Source: Planctomycetaceae bacterium (lineage in GTDB: Bacteria; Planctomycetota; Planctomycetia; Pirellulales; Pirellulaceae). From it: DNA of 64,000 bases. Below the pieces are notes generated by a model that saw nothing but the letters and a program-made list of their open reading frames with translations, was not told the origin of the DNA and did not search any database. Shown piece by piece: positions 36,202 to 45,872 of the stretch (within the stretch, counting starts at the first letter, position 1; each line of letters begins with the position of its first letter). The stretch is from positions 1-64,000 of the forward strand of contig JAAYDI010000108.1 in assembly GCA_012729315.1 (NCBI GenBank), written 5' to 3'. The position numbers and the translations under genes are program-made.

Positions 36202-37050
36202 GTGCCGGATTCCGCCCTGCAGGAAATCGTCTGTTGTATCGGCCAGCCGGTTGCTGGGAATCCGACACAGTTCATGATGCAGCGGGTGCTGGCCCATCTC
36301 GGGCTGGACTGGTGCTATCTGACGCTGGAGGTGGCTCCGGCCGATCTTGGCGATGCGCTGCGGGGCATCCGGGCGCTGGGATTCCGCGGCGTGAGTCTGT
36401 CGATTCCTCATAAGGTGGCGGCCATCCCGTGGCTCGACGCGCTGAGCGAATCGGCCGAGCTGATGGGGGCCGTCAGTTGCGTATGCCGCGAAGGAGAGCG
36501 GCTGGTGGGAGACAACACGGACGGTCGCGCGTTTACCGAGTCGCTCAGTGAACTCTGTGACCCGACCGATAAACGCGTGCTGCTGCTCGGAGCCGGCGGC
36601 GTGGCGCGGGCCATCGCGGTAGAGCTGGCGCGGCGCGGGGTCGCCGAGATCCTGGTGGCCAACCGGACGGCGGAACGCGGCCAGGTGCTCGTGGAACTGC
36701 TCGAGCAGCGGTTGGCGACCGCAGCCCGCCTGCTGCCGTGGGACGGATCGCTGGTCGTCCCGGAAGATGCGGGAATCGTGATCAACGCCACATCCGTCGG
36801 ACTGCTCGACAGCGAAGCGCGGCTGGCGATTGAACCGCAATCGCTGCACAGCGGGCTGATCGTCGCCGACGCCGTGTTCAATCCGCCGCAAACCTGGCTG
36901 CTCAAGGAAGCCCGCCGCCGTGGCTGTCGCACCCTCAACGGCCTGGGGATGCTCGTCAATCAGGCAGCCATCAACTTTCAGTTGTGGACCGGGCTCGAGC
37001 CGGACAAAGCCATCATGCGCGAAGCGGTCGAGGAGTATCTGGAGATCTGA
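36202..37050 (+). CDS. aroE: Shikimate dehydrogenase
   Basis: The 282-residue NADP-dependent enzyme reduces 3-dehydroshikimate to shikimate in the aromatic pathway. The substrate domain has SLSIPHKVAAIPWLD (catalytic Lys) and VGDNTDGRAF (catalytic Asp). The cofactor domain has LLLGAGGVARAIAVEL and VANRTAER (NADP preference). Similarity starts at about IVCCIGQPVAGNPTQFMM. GTG 36202 is chosen as the start because GAGG lies about 6 bp upstream; GTG 36196 or upstream ATG codons are possible but would add unrelated residues. It lies alone between two minus-strand genes. Confidence 0.9.
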   Translation: MPDSALQEIVCCIGQPVAGNPTQFMMQRVLAHLGLDWCYLTLEVAPADLGDALRGIRALGFRGVSLSIPHKVAAIPWLDALSESAELMGAVSCVCREGERLVGDNTDGRAFTESLSELCDPTDKRVLLLGAGGVARAIAVELARRGVAEILVANRTAERGQVLVELLEQRLATAARLLPWDGSLVVPEDAGIVINATSVGLLDSEARLAIEPQSLHSGLIVADAVFNPPQTWLLKEARRRGCRTLNGLGMLVNQAAINFQLWTGLEPDKAIMREAVEEYLEI

Positions 37051-37168
37051 CCGCCCCTGAGGCTGCCACGCGAGGACGTGACGCCGGACGGCCGGGCATG
37101 ACCGCCCGCCCCGCGAACAGACGCGCGTTCGCGGAGCGCGAGATGGCCCGGAGTGTCATGCCCCCGTC

Positions 37169-39346
37169 TCAGCCTGGCTCGGCCAGCGCGGCGGCGACCG
37201 GAGACAGCATGCGGCTTTCGGCCAGACGGGTGTCGATCTGCAGCTGGAACGTGACGCTCCAGCACCCGTGGGCATCACCTCGAACGAGCCAGTGCGGGTG
37301 GACGACGACCGACTGGTGTACGAGCTCGAAGCCCCCCTCGGAGTTGCTGACCGTCTCGATCGGGAACGTCCACCACGAGGTCGGCTGATTGGCAACCAGC
37401 CGCAGGTCGATTCCCAGCCACTGATCGACCAGGCCGAGCTCCAGGTGTTCCTGCAGGTCGAGCTGTGTCTGGAGTGGTCCCAGCCTCGTGCCGTCTTGCT
37501 GGTAGAAGAACCGATCATCGGCATGTGACGGCAGGCCGGCAAAATTGAACTCCACGCCGAAATGCAGTGGTCGATCGGGGGGCAGGCCTTCCAGGAGGTA
37601 CGCGATCTCGAGCGTCTGGCTGCCGGCTTCCGCCGTGATGCCCTTGGTGAGTTTCAAGGGGACGCCGCTGGCATATCCGTCACGGGTCAGGAGAATCTGG
37701 ATCCGGTTCGGGTTGCGCCGAATCCGCGTCTCGTAGGCGCTCCCGAGGAAATCCCCCTGCTGCTCAGCCCGCCCATCGCGGACGGCTTCGAGGTCGGTGT
37801 CGAGGCTATAGAAGTGGTCCAGCATGCTCTTGCGCGGATGCGCGTCGTACTGCAGGCGCTGGCCGAGCCCCTCCTGCTTGAAGACAATACGCTCGTGAAT
37901 GCTGGCCACATCCTGGCCGGATTGCTGCCCGCCCGCGAGGACTTTACGGTGATAGGCCTCGGGACGCCGCGCGAGAGTCGCCAGCAGATTGTGGCAGATG
38001 CTCCGCACGTCGAGCTCGTACAGCTGGCCGCCGGCCGCCGGTGCCAGCAGGCAGATCAGGTGGTCGTTCGCCAGCCGCACTTCCTGACGCGCGTCGAAGT
38101 TGTAGTCGCTGACCGTCGCTTCGATCCAGGGCCCGGTCTTGCCGGTGGCCTGGTCCAGTTGGTTGTCCGCAGCAATCATCTGGTTGTAGACGGCGTTGCG
38201 CAGATGCGGCAGGTAGATCCCGCCGAACGCGCCGTGCCAATAAGGACAGTTGCACTGCGCGCGATACAGCGCGCGGCGTGCCCAGTCCATGTGAGGCCCG
38301 TCCACGGCGTGCTGTTCCAACTCCGCCAGCCGCCGGCTGACCATCATCATCCGCGCGTACATCTCGTTGGTTTCGGGATACTTCACCTTGAAGTTGCGCC
38401 AGCCGCCGCCGCGCACGAACTGTTGGACACGCGGCCAACGCTCGTCCTGCTGCATGTCATGCACCAGGTTGTCATATTCCAGCTGCCGGTCGACCGGCAG
38501 CGCCCATTCCGTCATTTCCCGGTAGCTCGCGTCCGGCAGATACACCTTGCCCCACGGTGAAGACCCGGCCGCCGCCTCGGCCAGCGTGGTCGTGGCGAGC
38601 CAGTCTCGCTGCGCTGCCAACGCCTCAAAGAATGACCGCAGCCACCCATCTTCGTATACGTGCTTCTTCGTGTCCGGCCACGTGCCGAACTTCTCGCCGT
38701 CGTCGCCAAATACAATGACCGCGTTGGTGAACCGGTCGGCAATCCCCCGCAAGTACGCAATCGTCTCGTGCGGCGCAGCAAAGGGGATCAGGTACCGCAA
38801 CCGCTCGCTGCCGGGAAACACGGTCAACAGCCGACCGTTGTCCTCGGTCAGATAGAAGCCGTGCAACTGGTCGGCCACCAGCCCCGCATTGCGGAAATGG
38901 AAGTCGTCGAGGACCGTGTATTTCACCCCCGCCTGCACCAGGTCGCTGGTCAACGATTGCTCCCAAACCCGCTCGGGAATCCACATCCCCTGCACCCGTG
39001 CGTCCAACCGCGACTCTAACCACTGCGAGTACCGCTCGATCTGCCCGATCCGGTCACGTGATGGAATCATCGTCAGGATCGGTTCGTAGTACGCACCGCC
39101 CACGATCTCGATCCGACCGGCAGTAACCAGTCGCGCGAGTCGGTCCAGGTAGTCCGGATGATGGTCGTCCAGCCACTCAAGCAGAGGTCCACTGACGTGC
39201 AATGAAAGCCGGAGATCCTGAAACGGTTCGAACACGTCCAGAAACGGCAGGTAACTGTCCTGATACGCTTGTTCGAATACACCGTCAAAGTTGCCGATCG
39301 GCTGGTGATTGTGGAGCACCAGGCAGAAACGAATTGGATTTGTCAT
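37169..39346 (-). CDS. GH57 glycoside hydrolase, 4-alpha-glucanotransferase/amylase type
   Basis: The 725-residue protein has the GH57 N-terminal barrel (RFCLVLHNHQPIGNFDGVFE). The nucleophile Glu lies in QGMWIPERVWEQSLT and the acid/base Asp in IVFGDDGEKFGTWP. The C-terminal half looks like the DUF1925/DUF1926 beta domains of Thermococcus-type 4-alpha-glucanotransferases. It should cut and transfer alpha-1,4-glucan chains in the cytoplasm (no signal peptide). It lies downstream of galT, and glgA lies further upstream on the same strand, which suggests a part in glycogen turnover. Amylase or branching activity cannot be excluded. Confidence 0.92.
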   Translation of the reverse strand: MTNPIRFCLVLHNHQPIGNFDGVFEQAYQDSYLPFLDVFEPFQDLRLSLHVSGPLLEWLDDHHPDYLDRLARLVTAGRIEIVGGAYYEPILTMIPSRDRIGQIERYSQWLESRLDARVQGMWIPERVWEQSLTSDLVQAGVKYTVLDDFHFRNAGLVADQLHGFYLTEDNGRLLTVFPGSERLRYLIPFAAPHETIAYLRGIADRFTNAVIVFGDDGEKFGTWPDTKKHVYEDGWLRSFFEALAAQRDWLATTTLAEAAAGSSPWGKVYLPDASYREMTEWALPVDRQLEYDNLVHDMQQDERWPRVQQFVRGGGWRNFKVKYPETNEMYARMMMVSRRLAELEQHAVDGPHMDWARRALYRAQCNCPYWHGAFGGIYLPHLRNAVYNQMIAADNQLDQATGKTGPWIEATVSDYNFDARQEVRLANDHLICLLAPAAGGQLYELDVRSICHNLLATLARRPEAYHRKVLAGGQQSGQDVASIHERIVFKQEGLGQRLQYDAHPRKSMLDHFYSLDTDLEAVRDGRAEQQGDFLGSAYETRIRRNPNRIQILLTRDGYASGVPLKLTKGITAEAGSQTLEIAYLLEGLPPDRPLHFGVEFNFAGLPSHADDRFFYQQDGTRLGPLQTQLDLQEHLELGLVDQWLGIDLRLVANQPTSWWTFPIETVSNSEGGFELVHQSVVVHPHWLVRGDAHGCWSVTFQLQIDTRLAESRMLSPVAAALAEPG

Positions 39347-39478
39347 GGATACTGCGATGCCGGGGGGGGAACGGATGTAACAGGCACGAGCGCGCAGGTA
39401 TCAAACACACGCCCGACAACGTAATCGGCACGATTTATCTGGCTTGGCTAGTTTTTCCAATCGGAAAGGTCGCGGATC

Positions 39479-40492
39479 TCAAGTCGGGTGCGTGCCGTTG
39501 GACCGCAGAACCGCCGCAGCCTGTTCAGGCGGAACCGGGTTGATGAAACAACCTGCACCCCATTCAAAACCAGCCGTGGTTGTCAGACGTGGAAATATTT
39601 CTATGTGCCAGTGGTAGTGGCGCAGCGGTGCGGTGTCAAAGGGTGCCGTGTGGAGAAAGTAGTTGTAGGCGAACTGAGTGTGCTGCGACTCCAGCAGGCC
39701 GATCGTGTGTTGCAAGAAGTCTGCCAACTCCTCTAACTGATCGGGTGACTGGCGTTCGAAGTGGCTCTGGTGCTGGCGAGGGAGCACCCACAGCTCGAAG
39801 GGCGTGCGGCTGGCATACGGACAGATTGCCGCGAACCGATCGGATTCGGCTGCCAACCGCAGCCGGTGATCCAGTTCATCCTGAATCACGTAGCAGAAGA
39901 AGCACTGTTTGTGTTGCCGGTACAGACGCCGGCAGGCGACCAGCTCGCGCTGAACTTCGCTCGGAACCATCGGCGTCCCGACGATCTGGCTGTGCGAGTG
40001 TTCGAGCGACGCCCCGGCTTCTGGTCCGACGTTTTTGAACACCAGCGCGTACTGGACGCCGGGCTGCGTCTGGAGGGCGCGGATCCGATCGCTGTAGACC
40101 CGCATCAGCAGGCGGGCTTCCTGGGGGGTCAGTTGTGTGAGACTGGCGACGTGCCGTGGCGTCTCGACGATCACTTCGTGAGCGCCGACCGCATCGCACA
40201 GCACGTAGATCCCGCTCTGCGTGGGATCAGCACAGCCGCTGGCCAGCAGCGCTGGGTACTTGTTGGGGACCACCCGCACGGTCCAGTCATCGCCGTTGCT
40301 GGCGCTGGTGCCCGCCACGGCGCGATAGACAGCGATGGCAGGCGGCGTATTCTCTTCGTTACCAACACAGAAGGGGCACTGAGCGTCGGCCCGCCGCCGC
40401 TCGACACGCTCAAACTCGTTGGGCCGCTGCTCCCGTCCTTCGGCGTAGATTACCCAGCGGTCGGACAATGGATCTTTTCGCAGATGCGGCAT
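39479..40492 (-). CDS. galT: Galactose-1-phosphate uridylyltransferase
   Basis: The 337-residue HIT-superfamily enzyme exchanges UMP between UDP-glucose and galactose-1-phosphate, or acts as a related UDP-sugar transferase. Evidence: CPFCVGNEENTPP (zinc ligand pair), VVPNKYPAL and EAGASLEHSHSQIVGTPMVP, which holds the active-site HxH triad. The C-terminal second HIT-like half is FNYF-like with HWHIEIFPRL. It lies between glgA and the GH57 gene, 132 bp from the latter. The link fits glucose-1-phosphate and glycogen metabolism. Confidence 0.93.
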   Translation of the reverse strand: MPHLRKDPLSDRWVIYAEGREQRPNEFERVERRRADAQCPFCVGNEENTPPAIAVYRAVAGTSASNGDDWTVRVVPNKYPALLASGCADPTQSGIYVLCDAVGAHEVIVETPRHVASLTQLTPQEARLLMRVYSDRIRALQTQPGVQYALVFKNVGPEAGASLEHSHSQIVGTPMVPSEVQRELVACRRLYRQHKQCFFCYVIQDELDHRLRLAAESDRFAAICPYASRTPFELWVLPRQHQSHFERQSPDQLEELADFLQHTIGLLESQHTQFAYNYFLHTAPFDTAPLRHYHWHIEIFPRLTTTAGFEWGAGCFINPVPPEQAAAVLRSNGTHPT

Positions 40493-40886
40493 GGGAAATG
40501 CCCGTGCATGGTGGTCGATCTGGGAGTCTGCTCAAGGGCACTCCGGGCGAAACGGCCCACTGTCGGAACTGCCCCCAAACACTGCCCCGGGGAGACGTCT
40601 GCCCCTTGGTTGCTGTGCTTCAGTAACATGTAACAACATGTAACATGTTGTCACACGTGACACATGGTGCTGGTGATACCCAGGCACCGGACGACCAAGG
40701 CGACAGGCACGGATTGTGCGCCGAGCGTGACTGTCTGGCAACCCGTCATTCCCCCGTCAGGGCCTGGCGAGATAACCAACTCCGTCGCTACCGTTTACCC
40801 TTACGATGGGGGCCTGGAAGTGCTCAGCGGCGGTTCGGGGGCAGATGGTGCACGCGCGTGGCGCTGGGGGGCGGAGTCGCGTCTGG
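40493..40886. other. Intergenic region upstream of galT
   Basis: These 394 bp separate glgA from galT on the same strand, long enough to give galT its own promoter. It contains two adjacent palindromes (annotated as a candidate operator), about 140 bp before the galT ATG. Nothing else is recognised. Confidence 0.45.
40633..40660. promoter_or_regulatory. Candidate operator: adjacent inverted repeats upstream of galT
   Basis: A perfect 9-bp inverted repeat, ACAACATGT (40633-40641) and ACATGTTGT (40643-40651), has a single-base spacer. Overlapping its edge is GTCAC-AC-GTGAC (about 40650-40661). The block is AT-richer than its surroundings. The geometry suits a dimeric repressor or activator; no known regulator consensus is claimed. 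Confidence 0.5.
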
Positions 40887-42365
40887 TCACAGGCGCCGCT
40901 GGGCGAGAATCGAGGTATAGAGTTCGACATAGCGCTGGGCGCTGCGATCCCAGGACCAGTCCTGTTGCATCCCGGTCGTGACCAGGTTCTGCCAGTGTTC
41001 CGGCTCATGTTCGTACATGTGGCAGGCGCGGTTGAGCGCATGCTCCAGCTGTTCGCTGGTGTACGGGGAGAACGAGAACCCGTTGGCGGTGCCCTGGGCC
41101 ATCTGTTCGGGTGTGGCGTCGGTGATCGTGTCGGCCAGGCCGCCCGTGCGGTGGACGATGGGCACGGTGCCGTATTTGAGGCTGTAAAGCTGATTCAAAC
41201 CGCACGGCTCATACTGGCTGGCCATCACCAGCATGTCGCAGCCGGCTTCGATGCGGTGTGCCAGTGGGTCGGAGAATCCCAGCCGTACGGCGACCTTGGT
41301 GGGGAACTCGCCGGACAGGCGATGCAGCAGGTGATGGTATTCCTCTTCGCCGGTTCCCAGGACGGCCCACTGCACTTCGCGATGCCCCACCCAGCGCCGC
41401 ATGAGTTCGGCGACCAGGCACCAGCCTTTCTGGTTTGCCAGACGCCCGACCAGGCCAATCAGGGGCTGGCGCGGCGCGATCGGCAGTCCCAGTTCCCGTT
41501 GCAGTGCCGCCTTGCACCGGGCCTTCCCGACCTGCCACGACGACACGTCGTAGGTTGCCGCGATCAACCCGTCGCGCTGCGGGTTCCAGGTGTCGTAGTT
41601 CACACCGTTGAGAATGCCGCTGAGCACATCCCGGCGGTCACGCAGCACACCCGCCAGGCCGCAGCCGAGCGGTTCGGTCTGTATCTCTTGCGCATATTGC
41701 GGACTGACTGTGTTGAGTGCATCGGCGAACACGATGCCAGTCTTCAGCAGATTCAAGTGGCCGTGGAACTCCATCTGGTGCCAGTTGAAGTATTTCCAAT
41801 CGAGACCGGTGATCAGCATGTCCCAGTGCCAGAAGTTGCCCTGGTACGCCAGGTTGTGCAGCGTGAAGAGGCTGGCGATATGCTCATAGCCGGGCACGCG
41901 AGCATGTTCGATCTTGAGATACGCGGGGATCAAGCCGGTCTGCCAGTCGTGGCAGTGCAGCACGTCGATGGGCATCTCGAGCACCCCCAGCGACTGCATG
42001 ACGGCGCGACAGAAGAACACAAACCGCTCGCAGTTGTCGCGGTAGTCATTGCCACCGTCCCGGTACAACTGCGGGCGATCGTAATAGCTGTCCTGTTCGA
42101 CGAGGTACACCGGCACATGGGAGTCGGGCAGCCGGCTGCGCAGAAGCCGGCCGCGGACGTCCTTTGAGCCGATCCGCACCATCACGGAAATGTCCGTGGG
42201 TTCGATCGGCTGTCCACACTGCCGTGCATGCCGGTAGGCCGGGACAAACACGACCGGGTGATGGCCGAGTTTTTCCAGTGCCCGCGGCAGGGCCTCGACC
42301 ACATCGGCTAACCCACCCGTCTTGGCGAACGGAACGACTTCACTGCTGGCAAAGAGTATATTCAC
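40887..42365 (-). CDS. glgA: Glycogen synthase (ADP-glucose type)
   Basis: This 492-residue GT5 glycosyltransferase extends alpha-1,4-glucan from ADP-glucose (or UDP-glucose). The N-terminus MNILFASSEVVPFAKTGGLA contains the KTGGLADV nucleotide-sugar motif. LHCHDWQTGLIPAYLK and the C-terminal CDMLVMASQYEPCGLNQLYSLKYG (EPCGLNQ motif) complete it. The length is normal. On the same strand the window continues with galT and a GH57 glucanotransferase, so this end of the cluster builds glucan. A VOC gene starts divergently 264 bp away. Confidence 0.95.
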   Translation of the reverse strand: MNILFASSEVVPFAKTGGLADVVEALPRALEKLGHHPVVFVPAYRHARQCGQPIEPTDISVMVRIGSKDVRGRLLRSRLPDSHVPVYLVEQDSYYDRPQLYRDGGNDYRDNCERFVFFCRAVMQSLGVLEMPIDVLHCHDWQTGLIPAYLKIEHARVPGYEHIASLFTLHNLAYQGNFWHWDMLITGLDWKYFNWHQMEFHGHLNLLKTGIVFADALNTVSPQYAQEIQTEPLGCGLAGVLRDRRDVLSGILNGVNYDTWNPQRDGLIAATYDVSSWQVGKARCKAALQRELGLPIAPRQPLIGLVGRLANQKGWCLVAELMRRWVGHREVQWAVLGTGEEEYHHLLHRLSGEFPTKVAVRLGFSDPLAHRIEAGCDMLVMASQYEPCGLNQLYSLKYGTVPIVHRTGGLADTITDATPEQMAQGTANGFSFSPYTSEQLEHALNRACHMYEHEPEHWQNLVTTGMQQDWSWDRSAQRYVELYTSILAQRRL

Positions 42366-42629
42366 CGATCAGTGCTCCCCATGCAGAGTCTACCCTGTCC
42401 AGTGTCGACACACGCCCGCAAACTGGTCGAGTCTTTCCTGATGTGCGCGGAAAACTGGCCAGCGAACCGGGGCAGACACTACGGTTTTGGCAGCTTTGCG
42501 GGCCTCTCCCGACAGGGCGGACGTAGGGACCGTGCGGGCTGCGTCCGGATGGCCGGCATAACATTGCCTAATCGCCCCCGGTCATTTAGTCTGTCAAGGC
42601 ACGATATGCTTCTTTCGAAAGGAACCGAG

Positions 42630-43421
42630 ATGGCCGTTCGCGATCACTATGCACTCGGGCAATTCTGTTGGGTCGATCTGACGTCGCGCGACATGGCCGA
42701 GTCCCGGCAATTCTACCAGCGTCTGTTCCGCTGGCAGAGTGTCGACCGGGGCCCGGAGAGCGACGCGCCGTACTGCCATTTCCAGCTGCAGGGGATGACG
42801 GTCGCCGGGCTGGGCCAGATGAGTCAGGAACTGGTGCGCAAGCGGGTATCGGCCACCTGGAACAGTTACATTCACGTGGAGGACATTCAGGCCGCGTGCG
42901 CGCAGGCGACCGAGCTGGGTGGGACGGTGACGGTGCCGGTGACCAAAGTCGAGGAAGCCGGCTGGCTGGCGTTCATCCGGGATCCCACCGGCGCGCAGGT
43001 GGGTTTGTGGCAGAAAGACCAGCATTTCGGCGCTGAATTGCACCAGGACTTCCATTGCTTCTGCTGGAACGAGCTCTGCACCCGCAACATCGACCAAGCG
43101 GCCGAATTCTTCACGCAGATGTTCGGCTGGGAGTACGCAGAGTATCCCTCGCAGGTGGGGAAGCATTACGTGGTGCGGCACCGGGGCGAGGAGTGCAGCG
43201 GCCTGCTGCAGATGGATCAGCGCTGGGGGGAGATGCCACCGAACTGGCTGATCTATTTCGCGGTACGGAACGTTGACATCACCGTGGATCAGGTGCGGCA
43301 ACTCGGCGGCTATGTGCTGGTCCACCCGTTCGACATTGAAGAAGGACGCCTGGCGGTGGTCGCCGATAATCAGGGCGCGATGTTCGATCTGGTGCAGATG
43401 AACGACGCACCGGCGAGTTGA
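42630..43421 (+). CDS. VOC-family (glyoxalase/bleomycin resistance fold) protein, two domains
   Basis: The 263-residue protein holds two vicinal-oxygen-chelate modules. The first starts FCWVDLTSRDMAESRQFYQRL, the second CWNELCTRNIDQAAEFFTQMFGWEY. Typical strand ends GWLAFIRDPTGAQVGLWQ and GRLAVVADNQGAMFDLVQ follow. Such proteins often act on glyoxals, dioxygen or small ligands, but the substrate cannot be inferred. ATG 42630 is preceded by AAAGGA, which fixes the start. Confidence 0.9.
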   Translation: MAVRDHYALGQFCWVDLTSRDMAESRQFYQRLFRWQSVDRGPESDAPYCHFQLQGMTVAGLGQMSQELVRKRVSATWNSYIHVEDIQAACAQATELGGTVTVPVTKVEEAGWLAFIRDPTGAQVGLWQKDQHFGAELHQDFHCFCWNELCTRNIDQAAEFFTQMFGWEYAEYPSQVGKHYVVRHRGEECSGLLQMDQRWGEMPPNWLIYFAVRNVDITVDQVRQLGGYVLVHPFDIEEGRLAVVADNQGAMFDLVQMNDAPAS

Positions 43422-43600
43422 CGCGGTCCCGGTCCCAGGCAACTCTGCGACACGGCCGGCCAGGACGCGCAACGTTGCGCCGTGCCGTCCCGTCCCGCCG
43501 CCCCCCTGCCGGCCCTGTCACGCCTCGGGCTGACCTAGAATGGAACAGGGGCACTGCGAATCGGGGGACACTCCGCAGCGGGTGGTGGGAGTTGATGACC

Positions 43601-45679
43601 ATGCGAAATCTCGTGATCAGTCTGATTGTATGTACGCTATGTGCGTTCGGGCAGCCACTGGTTCAAGCGGGCGAGCGGCTCTCTCCCGAGCGGTTGTGGG
43701 GGCTGGCCCGACTCGGCAGTGCCTGTGTGCATCCGGACGGGACCGCGGTCGCCTATGCAGTGCGGCGGTACAGCCTGCCAGACAACCAGGGGACGTCGGA
43801 GATTCACCTGCTGGATCTGGCGACGCGGCAGAGTCGGGTGCTGATCGGGAATCTCCAGGCAGCCGATTCGCTGACGTTCGGCCGGTCGGGAGAGGAGTTG
43901 CGTCTGTTCTACGTCGGGCTGCCGCGAGGGGACGAGTTCCAGGATACGGAGCCACAGGTCTGGTCGGTGGATCTGGCGGGACAGGGGCCGCGGCAAGTCA
44001 CGTCGGTGGCTGCCGGAGTGGGGCACCTGAAGGTATCGCCCACTGGGACGCATATCGCCTTCACGTCGGCCGTGACGATGGATCCCACGGTGACGCAGCA
44101 GTATCCGGACCTGCCCCACGCGGACGCCCGGATCATTGACGCGCTGCTCTACCGCCACTGGGATTCCTGGCACGACCACGCCTACAGTCACGTGCATGTC
44201 GCGGCGCTCCAGGACGACGGCCGGGCGGGGGAACCGATCGATGTGATGGAGGGGCTGCACGCCGACTGTCCGCTGCCACCGTTCGGCGGTGACGAACAGT
44301 TCAACTGGTCCCCGGATGGGAAGGAGATCGCGTTCACCGCGAAGGTTGTCAACAACCCGGCAGAGTCGACGGACAGTGACATCTATGTGGCACGTATCGA
44401 TGGCAGCCGGCCGACGGTCTGCGTCACACCCGGCATGGACGGGTTCGATACGGACCCGGTCTTCTCGCCCGACGGGGCGTTCCTGGCATTTCACTCGATG
44501 CAGCGTCCGGGATTCGAGGCAGACAAGAACCGCCTCCTGCTGCTGGATCGCGCCAGCCACACGATGCGCGATCTGACGGCCGGCATCGACCAGACCAGCC
44601 ACGGCGCCACCTGGATGCCCGACTCGCGGAGTCTCGTGTTTGCCTCCGAGTGCCACGGTTGCGAGCAGCTGTTCCGTGTGACCCTGGCCGACGGGGGCGT
44701 CACGCAGATCAGCCGCGGCTGGTACGACTGGTCCCTCCGGGGCGTGCTGCCTGACGGCCACACGCTGCTGGTCGACTCGCAGTCGATGCTGCGCCCACGG
44801 GAACTGGCACTGCTGAACCTGCAGGACACCACGTCGCAAGTCCTCACGCATCTGAACGATTCGTCGCTTGCGGAGCTGGAACTGCCCCAGGTGGCCGAGC
44901 GGTGGGTCACGGCCAGCGACGGCCAGCAGATCCACTGCTGGGTGATCTATCCGCCCGACTTCGATCCGCACAAGAACCAGAAGTGGCCGTTGATCACTTA
45001 TTGCCAGGGGGGGCCGCAGTCGCAGATTGGCCAGTGGTTCTCGTACCGCTGGAACTTCCACCTGATGGCGGCCCAAGGTTATGTGGTCGTGGCACCCAAT
45101 CGCCGCGGCCTGCCGGGATTTGGCCGCGCGTGGAACGATCAGATCAGTGGCGACTGGGGTGGGCAGGCGATGCGGGACATCCTGGCCGCCACCGATGCGA
45201 TGATGGTCGAACCGTACATCGACACGAAGCGGATGGCGGCGGTGGGCGCGAGCTTCGGTGGCTATTCGGTCTACTGGCTGATGGGCCACCACCAGGACCG
45301 TTTCTGCTGCATGATCGCCCATGCCGGAGTCTTCAACCTGGAGTCCATGTACGGCGCCACCGATGAGATCTGGTTTTCGAACTGGGATCTGGGTGGACCG
45401 TATTGGCAGGATGCCCAGGTCCGGCGGGCGTACGACCGCTTCTCACCCCACCGTTTCGTGGCGAACTGGCGCACACCGCTGCTGGTCATCCACGGCGAGA
45501 AGGACTTCCGAATTCCGGTGACGCAGGCGATGGAGGCATTCACTGCCGCGCAGCTCAACGGCGTGCCCTCACGCTTCCTCTATTTCCCGTCAGAAGGGCA
45601 CTGGGTGCTCAGTCCCCAGAATGGAGTCTTGTGGCATCGCGTCTTCTTCGACTGGCTGGACCGTTACTGCAAGCCTTAG
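43601..45679 (+). CDS. Exported S9-family (prolyl oligopeptidase-type) serine peptidase
   Basis: The 692-residue protein has a signal peptide (LVISLIVCTLCAFGQPLVQA) and an N-terminal WD/propeller-like region (FNWSPDGKEIAFTA, FSPDGAFLAFHS). The C-terminal alpha/beta-hydrolase domain has catalytic Ser GASFGGYSVYW, Asp HGEKDFRIPVTQ and His EGHWVL. It resembles dipeptidyl peptidase/acylaminoacyl peptidases of family S9C acting outside the cytoplasm. ATG 43601 gives 9 bp to the GGGAG site; ATG 43595 is too close. A strong terminator follows the gene. Confidence 0.92.
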   Translation: MRNLVISLIVCTLCAFGQPLVQAGERLSPERLWGLARLGSACVHPDGTAVAYAVRRYSLPDNQGTSEIHLLDLATRQSRVLIGNLQAADSLTFGRSGEELRLFYVGLPRGDEFQDTEPQVWSVDLAGQGPRQVTSVAAGVGHLKVSPTGTHIAFTSAVTMDPTVTQQYPDLPHADARIIDALLYRHWDSWHDHAYSHVHVAALQDDGRAGEPIDVMEGLHADCPLPPFGGDEQFNWSPDGKEIAFTAKVVNNPAESTDSDIYVARIDGSRPTVCVTPGMDGFDTDPVFSPDGAFLAFHSMQRPGFEADKNRLLLLDRASHTMRDLTAGIDQTSHGATWMPDSRSLVFASECHGCEQLFRVTLADGGVTQISRGWYDWSLRGVLPDGHTLLVDSQSMLRPRELALLNLQDTTSQVLTHLNDSSLAELELPQVAERWVTASDGQQIHCWVIYPPDFDPHKNQKWPLITYCQGGPQSQIGQWFSYRWNFHLMAAQGYVVVAPNRRGLPGFGRAWNDQISGDWGGQAMRDILAATDAMMVEPYIDTKRMAAVGASFGGYSVYWLMGHHQDRFCCMIAHAGVFNLESMYGATDEIWFSNWDLGGPYWQDAQVRRAYDRFSPHRFVANWRTPLLVIHGEKDFRIPVTQAMEAFTAAQLNGVPSRFLYFPSEGHWVLSPQNGVLWHRVFFDWLDRYCKP

Positions 45680-45779
45680 CCGATTTTGCCAGAAACCGGG
45701 TGCCCGTGGCGAAACCCTGCCGCACGCCGGGTGTTCAAGAGCTTATTGGTTTGGATCGAACCTTGATCCTCCAAGACAG

Positions 45780-45816
45780 GCCGCTCGGGCGTTCTCACCT
45801 CCCGAGCGGCTTTTTT
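45780..45816 (+). terminator. Intrinsic (rho-independent) terminator
   Basis: A perfect 10-bp GC stem, GCCGCTCGGG (45780-45789) with CCCGAGCGGC (45801-45810), encloses an 11-base loop. A run of six T follows directly. It lies 100 bp after the S9 peptidase stop and is oriented to end its transcript. Confidence 0.95.
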
Positions 45817-45872
45817 CCAACTTCCCGAAAGGGCCGGGATTGTCGGCGGCGCGTATCTGGGACCTGACGATG

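Noticed and set aside
39453-39470. TTTCC-N4-GGAAA hairpin between galT and the GH57 gene as a terminator
   Set aside because: Stem of five weak pairs and no T-run on the transcribed strand; too weak to call.
45735-45776. Possible tRNA T-arm (GGTTCGATCC on the minus strand)
   Set aside because: The stem does not pair properly around the loop and no acceptor, D or anticodon arm can be folded around it. It reads as a chance match.
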